This document shows, piece by piece, positions 61,384 to 64,000 of a stretch of 64,000 nt of DNA; position 1 is the stretch's first letter, and every line of letters starts with the position of its first letter. Made by a program: the position numbers and the translations under genes. The notes beneath the pieces were generated by a model. That model did no database searches. It worked only from the letters and a program-made list of their open reading frames with translations, and had not been told where the DNA came from. The DNA comes from Rossellomorea marisflavi (lineage in GTDB: Bacteria; Bacillota; Bacilli; Bacillales; Bacillaceae_B): the NCBI RefSeq assembly GCF_009806575.1, contig NZ_CP047095.1:600001-664000 (forward strand). Reading direction: 5' to 3'.

Positions 61384-62421
61384 CTATTCAGCGTAGATTT
61401 CGTCGAATGTTCCCCCATCATTGAAGTGGGTTTCCTGTGCTTTTTGCCAGCCACCGAATGCATCATCCACAGTCACCAGCTCGATATCGGCAAATTTGTC
61501 GGCATACTCCTTCAACACTTCAGGATCACGCGGCCTGTAGTAATTTTCAGCGGCAATTTTCTGACCGGTCTCTGTATAGAGATACTCAAGATAGGCCTTA
61601 GCGACTTTGGCTGTGCCTTTCTTCTCGGCAATCTTATCCACGACGGCTACAGGTGGTTCGGCAAGGATGCTGAGTGTTGGATTCACGATTTCGAACTCAT
61701 CCTTCCCAAGCTCGTTGATGGAGAGGTATGCTTCATTCTCCCAGGCAATCAGCACGTCACCCAGTCCCCGTTGAACGAAGGAGTTCGTCGCGTCACGTGC
61801 GCCTGAATCCAGGACCTCGACGTTTTTAAATAGATCCCTCATATATCCCTTGATTTTCTTCTCATCACCGTTGAATGTCTTGTCTGCATAGGACCATGCT
61901 GCGAGGTAATTCCATCTCGCTCCTCCCGATGTCTTCGGGTTCGGTGTGATGACGGATACGTCGTCACGGATCAGATCATCCCAGTCCTGGATGTTCTTTG
62001 GATTCCCTTTCCGTACCAGGAATACGATGGTGGACGTATAAGGGGTGGAATTGTCTTCAAGCTTCGACTGCCAGTCTTCTGAAATGATGCCGCGTTTCGC
62101 CGCAATTTCATCAATGTCATAGGCGAGGGCGAGGGTGACGACATCCGCTTCCAATCCATCAATGACAGATCGTGCCTGTTTTCCTGAACCTCCATGGGAC
62201 TGCTGGATGGTGACCTTCTGTCCTGTCTCTTCTTCCCAGTGCTTGGCGAATTCCTTATTGAATTCCTGATAAAGCTCCCTTGTCGGATCATAGGATACGT
62301 TCAGTAATTCCACAGCTTCTTTTGAATCGTTCCCTTTTTTACTGGTGGTCTCGCCCTGACTGCAGCCTGAAGCATAAAATACAAGAGCTACGATGATTCC
62401 AATCAATGCATTTTTAACCAT
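61384..62421 (-). CDS. sbp: sulfate-binding lipoprotein
   Basis: 345 residues. Signal peptide ends in lipobox FYASGC (Cys near 19). Sulfate-binding signatures are [42 protein letters not shown] and [18 protein letters not shown]. Delivers sulfate or thiosulfate to CysTW. ATG 62421 follows GAGGGGG; the frame upstream covers leader RNA and is not coding. First gene of the operon. Confidence 0.93.
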   Translation of the reverse strand: MVKNALIGIIVALVFYASGCSQGETTSKKGNDSKEAVELLNVSYDPTRELYQEFNKEFAKHWEEETGQKVTIQQSHGGSGKQARSVIDGLEADVVTLALAYDIDEIAAKRGIISEDWQSKLEDNSTPYTSTIVFLVRKGNPKNIQDWDDLIRDDVSVITPNPKTSGGARWNYLAAWSYADKTFNGDEKKIKGYMRDLFKNVEVLDSGARDATNSFVQRGLGDVLIAWENEAYLSINELGKDEFEIVNPTLSILAEPPVAVVDKIAEKKGTAKVAKAYLEYLYTETGQKIAAENYYRPRDPEVLKEYADKFADIELVTVDDAFGGWQKAQETHFNDGGTFDEIYAE

Positions 62422-62453
62422 GTGAGTTCCCCCTCGTTTATTGTTTTTTTTAT

Positions 62454-62490
62454 CAAAAAAAGACCGCGCTATGTGTAATAAGCGGCGGCC
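62454..62490 (-). terminator. leader terminator 2 of the sulfate operon
   Basis: Minus strand GGCCGCCGCT/AGCGCGGTC stem with a 10-base loop ending ACACAT, then seven T, 33 bases before the sbp start. An attenuator by position. Confidence 0.7.
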
Positions 62491-62584
62491 TTCAGTTTGT
62501 CTGATCAGCACTGGGATATTCTAATTTAAACTAATCATATTCACTTAATCGGAATTAGTTCCATGATTTTTTCATTACAGAAGA

Positions 62585-62627
62585 TGAAAAACAAGAAAGC
62601 CCCAGTCATGTGTTTCGACTAGGGCCT
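62585..62627 (-). terminator. leader terminator 1 of the sulfate operon
   Basis: Minus strand AAAGGCCCTAGTC / GACTGGGGCTTT stem, loop GAAACACAT, then TTCTTGTTTTT. Shares the preceding GACAA..AAGGCC segment and the loop ACACAT with terminator 2. Confidence 0.6.
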
Positions 62628-62663
62628 TTGGTTGTCCAATCGGCAGTATTCTGATTAGATATA

Positions 62664-62693
62664 AGATATCTTACTATTCCGATAAAGTCAATT
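62664..62693 (-). promoter_or_regulatory. probable sulfate-operon promoter
   Basis: Minus strand TTGACT, 17 bases, TATCTT. The spacer holds TCGGAATA, a sequence repeated around 62549, so a sulfur regulator such as CymR is possible but not shown. Confidence 0.5.
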
Positions 62694-62800
62694 GGTTTTT
62701 GGGAGAAATATAGAGGATGAGAGATTTTATTGAGTAATACAATTTTGATGTTAATAAAGATAAGAAGAGGGGATATAGGTAAAAAAAGGAGGCTTTTCAG

Positions 62801-63781
62801 GTGAATAAAATGGTGAGAATCGCAGGAGTGGTTTTCATGGCATTCCTTCTGACAGGTTGTCAAAGCACTGAAAAGGATGAAGCAGACACAGATGTCAAGC
62901 AGGTGGATGAGAGGGCCAAGGAAGAAGATAAAGTGACTGAACAGATGGATACGGAGAACGATGAAGAAGAAGCAAAAGGCGAGGGTGCCCCCTACGAAAC
63001 AGTGAACGTGCCCCCCGATTACTTCATTGAAACCGACAACTATGATACAGGCCGAGAATTCTTGACGATATTCACAATCAAACGGGATGACAAAAGGGAT
63101 CAGAGCAGGGAAGAGCGTCTGACAGCTTCTCTTATGGAGAATGATCCATCGGAACAAAAGATCCTTGAATCTTACACCAAGCTGACGGTCGATGGGGCAA
63201 ACCTTAAGGTGGATTTCCAAGAGGATGGAAACCTTCTTTCTGCCACCTCTGCGCAGCATAAGATGTTTTATGATTCGCTGATCGGGATCAGTCATCTTTA
63301 TGGCATTGAGGAGATCACGTTTGTCAATCCGGAAGGTGAAGAGAAGATCATGGTAGCCGAACGGATGGTGGATGCCCCGATCGTGGTGGAAGACGAAAGG
63401 GGGAACTCACAAGGGTACTACACCATCTATGATAAAGAAGGGAAGCAAACATGGTTCATTCCAACAGGTGAGTTGAATGAAGGGGCTGGCGGAGAGCCAT
63501 TGTCCTTCCAGGAAACCATCGAGATGATGCAGACCGTTGATCAAGAGGACGCGTTTTACGCATCAGCCATAACAGAAGGGCTGGAAGTAAAGGAGGTTTC
63601 TCTTAAAGACGGTCTTGCGATTGTCCACTATACGATGGACGAAGAGGAAGTATCAGCATCTGACCGCATCGTCTTTGAGAATGCCATGCAGCTTGCAGCC
63701 CTTGACTTCGATGCGACAGAACTCCAGTTGGTGAACGAGACGAAGCGTCAGGGCAAAACATTTCCGTTCAAAGAACAGTAA
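62801..63781 (+). CDS. lipoprotein with GerMN-like domain
   Basis: 326 residues. Lipobox LLTGC (Cys near 20), then an acidic linker (Asp/Glu/Lys, about 22-65) and a globular region. A GerMN-like segment is suggested at about 120-180 (LKVDFQEDGNLLSATSAQHKMFYDSLIGISHLYGIEEITFVNPEG). A second similar beta-alpha unit may lie at about 230-320. GerMN domains occur in spore germination and sporulation lipoproteins; the role here is unknown. GTG 62801 is 8 bases after AAAGGAGG. Divergent from sbp. Confidence 0.72.
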   Translation: MNKMVRIAGVVFMAFLLTGCQSTEKDEADTDVKQVDERAKEEDKVTEQMDTENDEEEAKGEGAPYETVNVPPDYFIETDNYDTGREFLTIFTIKRDDKRDQSREERLTASLMENDPSEQKILESYTKLTVDGANLKVDFQEDGNLLSATSAQHKMFYDSLIGISHLYGIEEITFVNPEGEEKIMVAERMVDAPIVVEDERGNSQGYYTIYDKEGKQTWFIPTGELNEGAGGEPLSFQETIEMMQTVDQEDAFYASAITEGLEVKEVSLKDGLAIVHYTMDEEEVSASDRIVFENAMQLAALDFDATELQLVNETKRQGKTFPFKEQ

Positions 63782-63794
63782 ACAAGCAACATAG

Positions 63795-63839
63795 AAAGAC
63801 CTCAGCCGGTGAGTACATTCTCCGGCTGAGGTCTTTTTG
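63795..63839 (+). terminator. terminator of the lipoprotein gene
   Basis: AAAGACCTCAGCCGG and CCGGCTGAGGTCTTT arms with TTTTT. Confidence 0.88.
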
Positions 63840-63846
63840 GATGTGA

Positions 63847-64000
63847 TTATGAACGAAGCAATCGCAACCCGTTCAAGATCACCAGGATCGTACTGCCTTC
63901 ATGGCCGATGACCCCATATGGAAGATCGAGGACTTGAAGGAAATTGGACGCGATCAGGAGCATGATGACGGATATGGAGAAGACGACGTTCTGCTGGACG
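63847..64000 (-). CDS. metal-transporting P-type ATPase, C-terminal fragment (gene runs off the window)
   Basis: The last 51 codons are in the window. The final membrane helices and the ending LPYGVIGHEGSTILVILNGLRLLRS match the C-terminus of heavy-metal P1B ATPases such as ZosA/PfeT and CadA. The metal cannot be chosen from this part. Confidence 0.8.
   Translation of the reverse strand, partial: VQQNVVFSISVIMLLIASNFLQVLDLPYGVIGHEGSTILVILNGLRLLRS

Noticed and set aside
62422-62660. SAM (S-box) riboswitch for the sulfate operon
   Set aside because: The conserved S-box core (GAGGGA...GGCAACC) is absent on either strand of the leader.
62606-63295. Minus-strand 229-codon open frame
   Set aside because: Antisense to the GerMN-like lipoprotein and runs through leader hairpins; hydrophobic low-complexity product typical of a shadow.

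Overview
The window reads as chromosome of a Gram-positive, motile Bacillaceae, close to Bacillus/Rossellomorea; the species cannot be fixed from sequence alone. Support comes from AGGAGG ribosome sites, Bacillus-type MotAB, a SigD promoter, three SigB-like promoters, T-box riboswitches, a Fur-controlled yclNOPQ siderophore importer and NsrR/Hmp. I see no rRNA, tRNA, CRISPR array, transposase or prophage gene.

Layout. 1-6.3 kb: a repetitive DUF6944-like protein, an alpha/beta hydrolase, an M29 aminopeptidase, and nsrR divergent from hmp with an NsrR box. 6.4-10.4 kb: motAB, a nucleoside-deaminase-like enzyme, an AGCS amino-acid symporter. 10.4-15.3 kb: structured repeats flanking the Fur-box promoter and yclNOPQ. 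15.3-24 kb: psuKG, a multi-PAS sporulation-type kinase, a frameshifted FAD monooxygenase coupled to a methyltransferase, and an orphan lysine/ornithine N-hydroxylase. 23.8-29 kb: a general-stress block (yfkM, yfkK, a YtxH-like gene, yfkH, a KGG-repeat protein) with cstA.

29.1-44.9 kb is the most unusual part. It is a two-operon catabolic island: DUF624 protein, CUT1 sugar ABC transporter, four Gfo/Idh/MocA oxidoreductases, a dehydratase/epimerase, a DapA-family aldolase, an MDR dehydrogenase, an FAD oxidoreductase, a TIM-barrel isomerase and an orphan Gfo-C-terminal-like protein. In its middle lies a regulator with a degenerate GGDEF-like domain and a C-terminal winged helix. A composite operator (AAAGAC half-site, then an RAGAC-WW-GTCTY palindrome exactly 11 bp downstream) precedes both operons, and a single palindrome precedes the regulator. 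The substrate is unknown; an unusual sugar, polyol or glycoside handled through keto intermediates is the natural inference.

44.9-64 kb: a T-box ahead of an MFS transporter, a second T-box ahead of an archaeal-type proS, a TetR/polar-amino-acid-ABC/OsmC operon, a large unknown membrane protein, a second pair of inverted structured repeats, a malT-mapP-like PTS/phosphatase pair, a methyltransferase, a sulfate ABC operon with an unusual tandem-terminator leader, a GerMN-like lipoprotein and the 3' end of a metal P-type ATPase.

Three genes (FAD monooxygenase, FAD oxidoreductase, fourth Gfo/Idh/MocA enzyme) are each broken by an apparent one-base loss in or beside a G run. This could be assembly error or real inactivation and must be settled before the island's enzymology is interpreted.
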